A stretch of DNA of 64,000 bases, taken from positions 1-64,000 of the forward strand of contig MSJH02000539.1 in the NCBI GenBank assembly GCA_001931875.2, in the 5' to 3' direction. Position numbers and translations under genes: made by a program. The stretch comes from Byssochlamys sp. IMV 00236 (Eukaryota > Ascomycota > Eurotiomycetes > Eurotiales > Thermoascaceae). Under the pieces are notes generated by a model, which made no database searches, was not told the DNA's origin, and saw only the letters and a program-made list of their open reading frames with translations. Shown piece by piece: positions 34,599 to 46,415 of the stretch; position 1 is the first letter of the stretch; each line of letters opens with the position of its first letter.

Positions 34599-36438
34599 AT
34601 GAAAGCCATGCAGTTACTATCTACGGCCTTCGTGGCGGCATGCTTCTTCCTTCATTCTTACGCTGCGGATGTTGATCCTATTGTGATTAAGGTAGGCAAG
34701 GAGAAGGATACACTCTGAATCCTACATGACCACTTTACTGACCACCGATTTAGGGGAAACACTTCTTCTATAAGACGAACGGTACTGAGTTGTAAGTCTC
34801 GTTGAGGGTCCACTAGATTTTCGTGGCTGATCGTAGCAGCTTCATCAAAGGATTGGCCTATCAATGTAAGTGAATTTCACTTCACCTCGTCACCTCTTCT
34901 GATATCTCCGCAGCAAACACGCCAAGTGACTCGGGTCAGAGCTATGTCGACCCCCTGACAGATGTAGCGGGATGTCGTCGGGATATCCCTTATCTCAGGG
35001 AGCTGAGCACCAATGTCATCCGTGTATACGCGATTGACCCTGATGGGGACCATAGCGAATGTATGCAAATGCTCGCAGATGCGGGTATCTACGTGTTCGC
35101 AGATCTGTCCGAGCCTTCTCAGTCCATCGTTCGATCTCACCCGCAATGGAATATCGAACTCTATACGCGTTACACGTCTGTCGTGGATGCACTGGCCAAA
35201 TACACAAACGTGATCGGATTCTTTGCAGGTAATGAAGTGACCAACAATATGTCTTATACCCCTGCGAGTGCCTTCGTCAAAGCTGCGGTACGCGACACAA
35301 AGAGCTATATCTACGAGAAAGGTTATCGAGAGATTCCAGTTGGATATGCCGCGGATGACGATGCTGAGCTGCGCGGAATAATCACTCAGTACTTCGACTG
35401 TGGCACAGACGCTGAAAGAGTTGATTTTTGGGGTCTGAATATCTACGAATGGTGCGGCAATTCTTCGTTCCAGTCCTCTGGCTATGCCGACCGCACGAAG
35501 GAGTTCGAAGCTTTCAACATCCCAGCCTTCTTCTCTGAGTACGGCTGCAATACGATCAGACCGCGAGAGTTCAAAGAAGCAGAGGCTCTCTTTGGCCCTC
35601 AGATGACAAAAGTTTGGTCGGGAGGGATTGTCTACATGTTCCAGCAGGAAGATAACAATTATGGTCCGTATTCCTTTCTCTAGAATTATATAGTTTCACG
35701 CACATGATCAGCGATCGATGATTGACGAACTATTTAGGGGTCGTTTCAATCGAGGATGACACGATACACACACTTACAGACTTCCCTTACCTCTCCAGCC
35801 AGATGGCCAAGGCAAAGCCGACGGGGACCAATATGGCCCAATACACTCCAACTGTGACTGCAAATGCTGCTTGTCCTACGGTGAATACTACCTGGCAGGC
35901 TGGTACAGTCCTACCGCCGACACCTAATAAGGAGCTCTGTAGCTGCATGGCAGAGTCTGTAACGTGTCGACCCAAAGCGGGCCTCTCAGGGAAAGACGTC
36001 GGCAACCTTCTAGGTATTGTATGCGGCCTGTCCGAGAAAGCGTGCACCGGCATCAGCGGCAATGCGGCCACAGGAACTTTCGGGTCCTTCTCGATGTGCG
36101 ACGCTGACGACCAACTCGCCTGGGCTTTGAATGCCTACTACTTAGAACAGAAGAAAGCCGGCAACGGCGCCTCTGCCTGCGACTTCAAGGGGTCTGCTAC
36201 CAGCGGCAGTGCCCAGAAGCCTACTGGCACCTGCGCAGCTCTTCTGAGTGCAGCTGGCAGCTTTGGCACCGGTACTGTAACCGATGAAGAGACAGGATCG
36301 GGACGTAGCAAGCCATCCAAGGGAGTAGCTGCATCCAGCTTGTATGCATCGCAGACGATTACGATCCCGAGCGTGGCGCAGATTGGACTATACCTGCTCT
36401 GTGCGTTTGGCGCTGGTATGGGAATGGTGTTGATGTAG
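34599..36438 (+). CDS. GPI-anchored beta-1,3-glucanosyltransferase, GH72 with X8/CBM43 (5 exons)
   Basis: Exons 34599-34691, 34754-34791, 34840-34865, 34914-35663 and 35738-36438 give 535 residues. Signal peptide about 1-22. The GH72 domain has catalytic Glu160 (AGNEVTNN, acid/base) and Glu261 (FFSEYGCN, nucleophile). It is followed by a Cys-rich X8/CBM43 module (about 355-445: [36 protein letters not shown]), a Ser/Gly linker and a hydrophobic GPI-signal C-terminus ([20 protein letters not shown]). Gel/Gas enzymes elongate and branch beta-1,3-glucan at the plasma membrane and wall. It belongs to the Gas1/Gel2-like class bearing X8. The exon 3 acceptor is a tandem TAG/CAG (34834-34839); the downstream AG is used here. 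Confidence 0.95.
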
Positions 36439-37384
36439 AGCAGATAGAAGAGAGGTCACTGGAATATCTTTTGGGTGAGAAGGATGGACGAGGGGATTGT
36501 TGTGACGACGGGTTCATCCAAGTTAGTTGAGATTGTCTTTCATTCATTCATTCGGTTACAGTGTATACAAGATATGGATTCTGCATTACTTGGCAGCAAT
36601 GAGATTGACGATATTTTGAAGTTTCCTGAATTCTCTGTCAGCCTTAGATATCTGGCTACTGGACGATGGGCGTATGAAAGCGCGTCGGCTTATCTTTGAG
36701 GTTGCGGGGGCGCTTGCATTGGCCCTGGTCCGTGTCAAGTGACAGGGGGTAGTGAAGAGATAAAGAAATGGTATAAATCTTGTCGAGGTCTGTCTGCATC
36801 GCGTGGACACTTCGTGCAGGATCTTCCAAGTGTCTATCAAATGTCTGGAATTGATGAAGCATTATCAACCCATCCGCGCAGTGTCGCCATATCTATAAGT
36901 CACGCCTTGCTCCAACAGCAGCAAAAAGGAAAACGAAAACAACAATAATATTCTCTATTCAGTCTAAAAAGGAGACAATGCACTTCCAAGTGTCCCAGGA
37001 CGGAGCGCCCTCGATCGAGGAGAATGATAACTAGGTATCGTGACCAACAATAACGAAAAGCAGGGGGGAATATGTACAGTTCGTGATATGGAGACCAGCC
37101 TTCGAAAATAAGACGGGAAAGGGAATTAATTCATGAGGAGTATTAAGGGAACACGATGCGTGTGATATGTACGCGCAGAGGGATATTGTTTCATCGTTAA
37201 GGCGGTGACTGAGCCGTCTGACTGGTTTCGCCATGTGAGCACCGCCGGCAGTACTGTCTCTTCCTACCGTTCCGTGCCATGCTTCTGTCTCGAATGGATT
37301 CTGATGATGATCGGTTGCTCGCTCGGATGGTCGTTTCCCAGGAAGATTCGATCGAGCACCAGGCCGCACTGTTTGGGACATGGC
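36439..37384. other. Intergenic, convergent 3' ends
   Basis: About 0.95 kb between GH72 and the PAR32-like gene. No supported gene. Confidence 0.5.
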
Positions 37385-38031
37385 CTAGTGCAAGTGAAGA
37401 GGGTGATAGAGGTGATGATGATGATGGTGTTGATGCTCCTTGTCCTGGTCCTTGTCCTTCTCTCCCTCCTTTTCCTTTTCCTTTTCCTTCTCCTTCTCTC
37501 TTGCCCGCTCCTTCGAGACAGCGCGCTCTTTTGAATCAGCTCGTGCCGTGAGGACTCGTCGCAATTCTTGCTCTTGTTCCTGGAGATGCTTCTCTTCCTC
37601 TGGAGTGGGGATGACTGCATTTGCGACACCACCTGTGATTTTATTGACATAGGTCAGTTTTCCGATCATCGACGGCGCATTCAGTCTGTGTGCAAAAGCA
37701 TACCTCGTCCCGTGAAATGCCGCCCCTCTTCCAATCGCAGTGGCGGTGCCTCGACATCCTGGCTCTCTCTGGCGATTTCCGGATGCTCCTTGTCGTTGTG
37801 CATCATGTTCCCCGTGCCTCCGCGACCGGTCGTGTAATAATCCTGCTTGATTGTGGGCGTGGTCAGGTCTTCAGGGGTTGGCGGGGCATCTTTGGCGAAC
37901 ATATTGCCTTGCGAGCGGAGTGTCAGCGATGCGATCGTTTAACGGAAAAGTCCCGCAAATTCTGCGATATACGAGACGAGGAGTGTGAGCTTACCTGCGC
38001 CTCCGCGCCCGTGGGAGATATTCCGCGACAT
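37385..38031 (-). CDS. DUF3602/PAR32-like protein (3 exons)
   Basis: Exons 38031-37995, 37907-37704 and 37632-37385 give 162 residues. Three copies of the GRGGxGN-type motif define DUF3602: SHGRGGAGNMF near residue 8, TTGRGGTGNMM and FTGRGGVANAV; two of them span intron positions, which supports the splices. The C-terminal third is a low-complexity Lys/Glu run (KEKEKEKEKE) followed by six His. Yeast Par32, phosphorylated after rapamycin treatment, inhibits ammonium transporters downstream of TORC1; that role here is inferred. The protein is probably intrinsically disordered. Confidence 0.85.
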
Positions 38032-39600
38032 TGGTGAAGTGAAAAATGTGCTGTTTCGAAGTGTCGCGAGGGAAAAGATAGGCGGCGAGTCGAAGGTGTC
38101 GATGACGCAGATGAAGGCGCGCAAGGTGCAATGCACCAGAGGAAGGAAGATATCTGCGCTGGTGATCGGGACGATGTGTATCTATCTGGTCTGGCAGAAC
38201 AGAAGAGCGCAAGAGATCAAGATCAGACAGAAGAAAGAGAGAGAGAGAGACAGGAAGATAATCGCTGAGCTTTCCTCTCGAGGCGGTCGCAGTTCTCTGG
38301 GTCACAGCCAAGCACTGAGGGGCTTCTTTTTCTCGTCCCGCTCAAGACAACCAAACAGCTCTCGATTCACTAAACTTCTTGTCGCGATAGTTTCCCGTTT
38401 GCAGCTTTTTTTCGTTGGAGATAAAGATAAAGAATTGATTTCCGAACGTCCCCTGGTTGGTTGCTTATTGCTACTTTATTACATTACTACTACCTGAGAA
38501 ACGACCTGGATTACTTATACGCCGGTTTCTCTCTTTTTTTTTTTCATCCTTTTTTTTTTCTCTTCTTCTTCTATCCACGAATCGGCCACTCCGGACATCT
38601 CTCGCCTTTTTCTCTTCTACACCTGACTCGACTCGATCTAACTATCAGCTAATTAGTGCCGATTAGTATACCCCATATTCCCAGGAATCCCATCATTTCC
38701 GCCGTCGATCGTGGCTGCCGGCGCCAGGGACGCCTCCCCCGCGCCCGTCCGAATCAGAAAATTTTCTACTGCCGCGTGGATCATGGCGAAATGGTCGGAT
38801 GACGCGACCGCCAAGGCGAATCTGTCCTTTTTTTGATTGATTTATTCAGGTCATTCGCATGAAAAAAAAANNNNNNNNNNNNNNNNNNNNNAAGAAAAAA
38901 AAAAAAAAAGGAAATGACTCAATTGTGGAGAGATATTAAGAGTTAAAGAAATATTGCAGAATTGATAATCTATGATTATCCTAGCTGTGCTGTTCTTGCG
39001 ATAGTTTGACACAACGGTCCATAGAAATACTTAGGTCCTGTGTATAGAAAATTCTTCCTTCGCATCTAATTACTCCATGTATCTAACGTCCAATTGTGTC
39101 CTTCTCTGGGCCACATGAGTCTAGACTTCGTTTACTACTAGGGCAAAAGTGCCGAACTTCATCCTCACCGGCTCACGGTGATTAATTAATTAGTTAAAAA
39201 AAAAATTCCTTAGTCTCCGCCCCGGAATAATGGCCCAAGGAATAAGTATGGGACTACTGTAGTGGGATTATTCGAATAACGGATTTTCGTTCGTCAGTCT
39301 TTGATTCTTTTACGAGAGACGTCCAACGTCCACCTTATGCTATTATTGTGTGATGCGTCTTCTGGGTATAATTGTTTCTTTGAGATAGGACTGAGAGATA
39401 ATGTAATAATGCCATGCTTTCTTCCTTATCTATGGCGTCTTGGTTTTGCAATATGTTCGGCTGTCGTTATGCTTGATAGCATGGCATCCTTATTTACATC
39501 GTTAACTATGTATAGATGTTACTATGTACTTGTTTCATTTCTCGTGATGCGTTGAGTGATCTCATTGTATCCTCGACTGAATGGGCCCAGGACGGTAATA
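38032..39600. other. Intergenic with assembly gap
   Basis: About 1.6 kb. Strong pyrimidine tracts at 38520-38575 suggest the promoter and leader of the PAR32-like gene or an unassigned transcript. 38705-38770 is GC-rich. The poly(A)/N gap lies at 38860-38910. 39000-39600 is AT-rich 3' sequence of the Zn2Cys6 gene. No gene seen. Confidence 0.5.
38871..38891. other. Run of 21 N inside poly(A)
   Basis: Undetermined bases flanked on both sides by A-rich homopolymer, so the true length is unknown. It does not touch a coding exon. Confidence 0.99.
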
Positions 39601-42331
39601 TCAGCCTAGAAACTCGCCGTCTGCGAGTGCGATCCACGGCAAGTCCTCTGCCCAACAGCGTTGCATAAGTGTGCGTGCATTTTGGACCTGAAGCAAAATT
39701 CAAGTCAATAAAAAGGAAATAGACAGTAGTAACAAGCGACGACAGCTACAACCTACCTGCTTTAGACCTGCTATCTCCATGCCCTTGATCCTGTCCAGAA
39801 TTTCTAGCCGCTCTAGCGGATCCTGCGTTTCACAACCAGCTGTGAATATGGGAAAGATGACTGACATTTCAGGGGGGCTTCCAATGGGGACTTTTCTCAG
39901 GACGCCAAAGAGTTCTTTTAAACACGCGTGGAATTCTGGACTAGATGGCGACGTATTGAGAACTCGACGGTGTAGATGTACCATCGCGGCCCAGTGGAAG
40001 GCTTGATCGATAGAAATAGCCTCCACACTTTCCACGTCTTCATCGTGCGCTCCTCGAATCTTGCCGTACTCTCGGAGCTCCTGCATGTCGTGTAGTAAGC
40101 TTTCTGCAGCTAGGACAATATCCGGGGAAGGTCCCCAATCTGCGAGAAATCTTCCTGTCTCATCGAAGCGTTCATTATCGCAGCGGTGGGTAAGATCACC
40201 TAAACGAGAGAGGAACGATTGTGTGACTGGAGTGAAGCCCATGAAACAATCGACCTGGAATTTCGTTTCTTCCTCAATGCTTGAGCCAGGAATGGGTGAA
40301 GACCAGCATTCGCCGCCAAAGAGAGGAGGGTCACTGTGCCGGCAAGATAGCCCTCCAAATATGTCAAGATACGTGATCCATCGCGAAAGGAATATGGCTA
40401 TCTTGTTCCCCAGACGGGCTAGTCGATGTTCTTCTCGCGCTACAAAGAGATCGCGCGCCAATTTCAGATGGCTCTGCCAAGGAATTGGGACCTCGAACGT
40501 GCTTGGTGAAACGATCTTCAGGGAGAGCAACATGATAGCTGTTGCCAGATGGCTATCCGTGACATTCTCTTGAGGATCGTTCAGGGCCTGCCGCAAGGTT
40601 GGGAAGACATCACTGACCCAGTGTGCGATTCGATTCGCTGGCTCGGGATGCTGCAGATATCTTGCACGATGACTGGCAGAGTACGCCAAAAGAAGATTCA
40701 ACAGATTAGGGTCACTCACAGCCACTATTATAGGTTAGCCAAAGCGCAGTACCCCAGGGATATTGTACTTACTCGAAGGCAAAACAGACACAAACGGATT
40801 TTCCGAGCAGTGGTGTGGCACAAGTATACGCGCAGTGTGGTTCAGAAAATGATGAAAATACATTAGATTGATCGGATTCTCGAGGAGTGCAGATGGCAGA
40901 GGAGATAAGTATCTCGGTATATTGACTGGAACTGGTTGCCTGTAATAGTCACCTTTGATAACAGTATCATTTCCCGGAGTGGATATCGTTTGCGGTGATT
41001 GTACTTGTAGGCTACCCTCCGTTTGTTCCTCTGGGTTCGCATGCTTGAGAGCAGCGATGTCGTCATTCTTGTTGAGATCATGGTCAGGATAGCCATAGTC
41101 GTATCCATAACTGTCAGCAGCACGAAGTGTGCCGCTGTCCGGCTTCAACTCATCCCCAGCACTCGCGCGAAGGGCATTGGTCTCAGAATCTGGTTCCGCA
41201 GAATGAGATAATAAGGAGTGGACAGATACACGCCGCAGGGCTGTTGAGCCATCAATTAAAGCAAAAGACTTGCTGAGGCTATTGGTATAAACATCGCCGG
41301 ATACCCCTGAAAGGCTTGCAGGTGATAGGGGGGTACACTGATGTCGCCGCTCACCAGAACGTATATCAGACTTACTTCCCTGGAGAACTGGTCTGTCACC
41401 AATGCTGGCCGGACTGTCTATCAGCGAGACGATTTTGTTCTCGTCGTACCCTGGAAAAGACGAGAAAGGATAACTGGAAAGTCGTATGCGCTTGGCAGAA
41501 TACTCTGAGCCTCTGTCATCGCCGATAGAGGGGCTCTCTTGCGTGTCGGGCTGCGCATTCCACGATTGGCGAAGAAATGACGTGGGCTGAGAGACAAACC
41601 TTCCACTAATACTGAACGGTGACATGCGGGGACAGTTGGTTTCGTGGATGTCTATGTTGAATGGTTGGTCGTATACTGCACAAGAGTGTGTTGCCTCAGA
41701 TGGTTCGACCATTCCCTGCCAAAGTCCGCCAGGCGGAGTAGCATCCTGTCCAGTCCAGTCACTGGCAGCGCTTGGAGGTTCTTGATTAGACGCGCTCAAT
41801 AGATCGCCATCAGGCTGATCATCTCTTCCAAAAGTGGCAATCGTAGCTGTTGAAACATGCTGCGAGTGTGGCCTGGATACTGCATTTTGTTCTGGGTTAT
41901 TTGACCCCTGGACGTCCAGAGAGATCGACGATTGTCCCTGGTGATCGGACGCAGAAAATACCTGGAATGACTGCGGTATTTGGTGCTCGAATGAAACTAC
42001 ACTAGAAACGGGGCTATAGGACTGAAATCCAATAGGTTTCTTCTTGGTCCTCCCTTCCCAGTTCAGGCGGATACTGTAGTCGCAGGTCTCACCTTGTCGT
42101 TGACAATTAAGACAGGAAGGTTTTTCTTCGCCACTAGCAAATTGTCAATAGAGGACATTGTAGCCGTAATTATATAATTTACTCACCATTTAACCTTCCG
42201 TCCCTTACATGGCCTAATGGTTGAGTCAATTATCTGCACCAGTCATATTCAAACATATAGGAGCCTTACCAGCATCCGTTGCGGCTCCTCCGTTTGGGTT
42301 CGGGAGCACCTGGCCTCTTAGGGCGAGGCAT
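39601..42331 (-). CDS. Zn2Cys6 transcription factor, acr-2-like (5 exons)
   Basis: Exons 42331-42270, 42213-42187 (27 nt), 42133-40773, 40724-39757 and 39687-39601 give 834 residues. The binuclear zinc cluster is exact: Cys20, Cys23, Cys30, Cys37, Cys40 and Cys47, split by two introns. The following CDYSIRLNWEGR block is shared with acr-2-like fungal regulators. A long Ser/Pro-rich low-complexity middle (60-440) precedes a fungal-specific factor helical domain (about 450-800: LLNLLLAYSASHRARYL, HWAAMVHLHRRVLN). Expected to bind DNA in the nucleus; the target is unknown. Its divergent neighbour is the FAR-17a gene, and no biosynthetic cluster is adjacent. Confidence 0.9.
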
Positions 42332-42989
42332 ATGGCCTTAGTAACGACTGATCTCTATCTCGTGAATTTGTGACTTTGTATAAACCCCGGTTCCACAAGG
42401 GTCCAACTATATCTGACGACACAGCCATCCAGTTGATCTAGCGTTGATGCAGTGATAAGAGTAGATAGTTACTTCTGAATCTCAGCTCAGGATGAGGCAG
42501 GACAGTTGAGTATATGGTCTATCTTCGTGTAGGTAGACAGAGACTTATCGATTGCTTGATTTCTGGTTCCAGCGCTGGAAGTCCAACTGGTCTGATAAGA
42601 ACGGTGAAGAGGAGATTTCCCTTGTTCCAACAGTTCTCGGTCCGTATACCCTCCCAAACAGTCGAGCTGACAGAGTGTCTTAACTTCCAGAGATCAGACA
42701 CGCAATCCGAAGTGAACCGTCATCAAGAGGCATCCAAACACCACTCGCAGACAATCATCAGCGACGAGTCAGCCAGAGATAAGCCCCGCGATAATGTTTT
42801 CCCGGTGTTGCTAGTGCTGACTCAGCGGATAAGCACACGTGGGTCTGATCGGGCTCGGAGTCTCGGGACGATGAAGTCATCGCCGGCTGAAACTCCCCAG
42901 ATTTTTAATCCCTTGTTTAATACTTGTTCTGTTCGTGTGCACTTTCGGTTTCGTTTTTTCTGTATAGTCCTCAATAAATTGTTCGTTCA
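42332..42989. other. Divergent promoter, Zn2Cys6 factor / FAR-17a gene
   Basis: About 0.66 kb between head-to-head starts. A plus-strand frame open from about 42514 has no family resemblance and was not called. Confidence 0.5.
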
Positions 42990-44052
42990 ATGGCATCGTC
43001 AAAAGCTTCTGAGTCGCTCATTAACAAGCATCCTCTCCAGAGACTGCCAAGTCCCTCGAGAGGTGTTTCTGCTATTGTTCATGTCCGTCGGCTATAAACT
43101 TAACCTTTACTCGACCCGTGGCTGACTCTCGTACAGTGGACTGGTCTTGCAAGCTTTATATGGTCTTTTAATTTGTGAGTTGTGCAGATAGAGATAAATG
43201 AAATGGACTTTCGCTCACATAACGAATAGTATGATCGAGAATCCAAACCATGCGTGAGTACACTGCTGCCTGCTCTGGAGGGACAATCCGTTAACCTCAG
43301 TAGGAACGAGGCATACGGTTGGCATTTTCAATATTTGACTGTTATTGGCCTTACGCTGGCGACAGTCACCTTCGCGATCGGTCTCCTTGCCGATATAACG
43401 CTCTCTCCGCGATTGTTTCTGGCAAAAAATCTTCTTTCGATCTGCAGTACTCCTCTGGAAGTGCTCATTAGCATTCTGTACTGGGGTCTCCGTTTGGTTT
43501 GTAACCCGTCTCTATCCATGAGGCAGTTTCTTACGATCTTCAGATTGATACACGCTTGGTTATCCCAGACTGGGCATATATTCCTCTCAATGCCGGTGAG
43601 TACCCTTCCAGTCAGCGTAGGTGATTTTGCTAACTCTAGCGTAGATCTTAGCTTTCACGCGGTGCCCGCCATTGTGATGCTGATCGACCTACTATTGCTT
43701 TCGCCTCCTTGGACCATCACAATCTTCCCAGCTATCGGGTTGTCAAGCACTATCGCCTTTGGCTATTGGTTTTGGATAGAGAGATGCTACGCACACAATG
43801 GATGGTATGAGAGGCCTCGTTCAGAGTGTGAACGTGGGTGGGACACCGTATGCTAACATAAACAGGTACCCGTATCCCATCTTCGAGCGGTTGCCCACTG
43901 AAGGCCGGATTGGTCTGTTCGCTCTTAGCGCTGTGGTAATGGCATTCAGCACTAGCACATTGAAGTGGCTCTATGGTCGGGTCAATGGATATGGCACGTC
44001 TACCCGCGCGACTTCTCGACCCGGAGCTGTCAAACAGAATGGCGGTCTGTAG
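42990..44052 (+). CDS. FAR-17a/AIG1-like integral membrane protein (7 exons)
   Basis: Exons 42990-43082, 43137-43174, 43230-43253, 43301-43496, 43544-43595, 43645-43804 and 43866-44052 give 249 residues. Each junction restores family sequence: FNFMIENPNHARNEAYGWH, LRLIDTRLVIPDWAYIPL, HNGWYPYPIFERLP. Six hydrophobic segments fit the FAR-17a/AIG1 fold. Human AIG1 and ADTRP are Thr/His hydrolases of fatty acid esters of hydroxy fatty acids; DLSFHAVPAI supplies the conserved His. The catalytic Thr is probably in the first helical half, but I could not assign it firmly. ER or plasma-membrane location is inferred. Confidence 0.9.
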
Positions 44053-44718
44053 GTCCGCCTTCCTCTAGTCTTTTTAACTGAAGGAGCCGGACATTGAGTG
44101 TCGTTTTGCCGTTTCCTCAAAGTCCATGGAGAGCATGGAGAGCATATAAACCGACCAGCAACATAGGTATATAACTTTTTGACGATCTGTATCATTGGAG
44201 ATGGATATAACGACGATGGAAACACACCGTACATCACTGTATAGCATGTCCTCACATATTGCATGAAGTCAATTCTCCGCTGGAATTACGGAGGTGTCTT
44301 CTCTATGAAATGCACGTGGTAAGGTTCTTGTCCATATGATCCTAAAGTAGTTGGTAGTACTTAAGCTGAGCACGGACTCGGTCGTTATCCACTCATTATG
44401 CGTAAACAAAATAGCAGGCCTAACAGCCTAGAATTAGAGAGAGAGAAAAACATAATCTGCCTTTTGTCATAAAGTGTGCCAGTTCCCTGTGCGAAGAAAC
44501 AAAAAATACCACAAAACTACCCTCTTCAAGCACTTTTGCCCGGGTTTTCCATTTCCATGATCGAATGATGGTTGGTTGTTGCTTATGTAACGCGACGGTC
44601 AAGCTCCCGCAACCTTTGACGCTTTGATGCTCATACGACCATCGAAGCCTTTACCAGAGCTCCAGACATTCACCACCGCTAAGAGCACCAGTCGATTATT
44701 TGACAGGCTTGATTTGCA
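44053..44718. other. Intergenic
   Basis: About 0.67 kb between two plus-strand genes. No supported ORF; the right end is the Pam17 promoter. Confidence 0.5.
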
Positions 44719-45600
44719 ATGCATATCACAGCTCTAAACGCATCTTTGCGCACCGCTGCGCTGGGGACCCGGATCTCCTCCGGCCCTCTTGCGCCATTTG
44801 CGTATTCCACCAGTTCGTTCCAGCAGTCTTGCCGCAGCATCTCGACGAAGCAGCGAAGACAACCAGCAGGCACGGTTTCAAAATGTCAAAACAACCTTCC
44901 TTTCCAGAGTCCCATACAGGCAAACGTCCTGAAGTCATCGCGGTCCCAGCATGTTCAGAGCATCGCTAAGGTCGCCGTCCAGCGGTCCTGCATCCGTTCC
45001 AACTCCACCACCTCGGCTGCCTCTGCAAAGACGTCTTCATACAACCAAGACGCTCCTCTCGACTGGAACACATTCTTCAAGCTTCGTACCTCCCGGAGAC
45101 GATACTCGCTTGGTTCTTCGATCGTTGCCTCCATAGCCAGTACCGCCATTGGCGTTCAGATCCTCTCGTCCCAAGACCTAGAAAACCTGGGAGCACAAGT
45201 GATGGGCCTTGACCCTTTCGTTGTCCTGGGACTGGCGACAGCTGCTTGCGGTGCTGTTGGTTGGCTGGCTGGTCCTTTCCTCGGAAATGCTGTCTGGGGA
45301 CTGGTCCACCGACGATACAAGTCTGGAGTTGCGGTGGTGAGTTCCCCTCTCATTATCTGTGAAGATCTTGCAGATCAATCATCCCATATAGCAAGGAACA
45401 GTGCTAAATAACACCCATAACAGAAAGAAAAGGAATTCTACAACAGAATCAAGCGTCACCGCGTGGACCCCTCTTCCAACTCCCTCGCCAACCCCGTCCC
45501 AGATTACTATGGTGAGAAGATTGGCAGCGTCCAGGGCTACCGCCAGTGGCTCAAGGACCAGAGAGCCTACAACCGAAAGAAGAACAGATTCATCCTGTGA
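44719..45600 (+). CDS. PAM17: Pam17, import motor subunit of the TIM23 translocase (2 exons)
   Basis: Exons 44719-45336 and 45424-45600 give 264 residues. A long Ser/Arg-rich mitochondrial presequence precedes the conserved core: LDWNTFFKLRTSRRRYSLG, two membrane helices (SSIVASIASTAIGVQIL and FVVLGLATAACGAVGWLAGP), then KEFYNRIKRHRVDPSSNS and DYYGEKIGSVQGYRQWLKDQ. Pam17 organises the presequence-translocase-associated motor at the mitochondrial inner membrane. The single 87-nt intron (GTGAGT..ACAG) lies just before KEKEFYNR, as in relatives. Confidence 0.95.
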
Positions 45601-46415
45601 GGTATCATGATGTCATCTGATACGATCTTCTTTGTTTAATAGCGTTGAGACTTCGGACTGTAGAGGCAAAAAACCGCCCTGGTGTAATATCATAGTTTTC
45701 ACATAGCATTGAAATGATTTCTTTTGTGTCCTTCATGCTGTTTTTCTGGTAATACGTGCGGGATCCATATCATTAGCATCCTTTTGGCCGTAAAAGCTCG
45801 AGATATCTGTCCGATAACAGTACCTTTCGTGACTGAAGACCGCACTTCAATATGTCGAATATTGAATGGCACGGAAGCAAGGTCTGACCTGAACGACTCG
45901 AATCGCTTGCTTGCTTTTAGTTCTAAGGGGTATTTGAACCCATATTTATCTCTGTAGGTATACAAAGAATCTAGTAATCAGGTAATCTAGGACGTTCTAT
46001 CCCATAATCAGGATTCAAAGAACCTGCCGCGAACGGATGATTGGCAGATCACTTGGCGTTCGCTTTGTGCGCGTACACAATACTATCTATCCTTGCCAAC
46101 TATAAAGATAACGGACTCCAAATATAAACATCACCTGAAATTTTCAGTACGGAGATATTTCCCGATGATAAACTTTAATTTTTGATGTTGTGAACTAATT
46201 ATTTGCAACTTTGCAAAACATGCGACTAACCACTTAGAAAAGACATGTAGTGGTACGCTGGATAGCAAATATGCCGTAGAAACCAAGACCGAAAACACCA
46301 TTGCCCCTAAAAGTGCAACCAGCGGATAGTCCACACCTAGAACCAGACCCATCGCTCAAACACCGAAGTATTTACCCGCAGAAGCCAAATACGCGTCTGA
46401 GGAAATGTCGTTCAC
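45601..46415. other. Intergenic, convergent 3' ends
   Basis: About 0.8 kb, AT-rich. A 73-residue hydrophobic frame on the minus strand (46131-46352) was considered and rejected. Confidence 0.5.

Noticed and set aside
42514..43125. 203-codon plus-strand frame.
   Set aside because: It overlaps the first exons of the FAR-17a gene in another frame and shows no domain. The spliced FAR-17a model explains its 3' half.
46131..46352. 73-residue hydrophobic frame on the minus strand.
   Set aside because: It would start 64 bp after the RRM-like gene stop on the same strand, its second half is AT-rich and non-coding in character, and no family fits.
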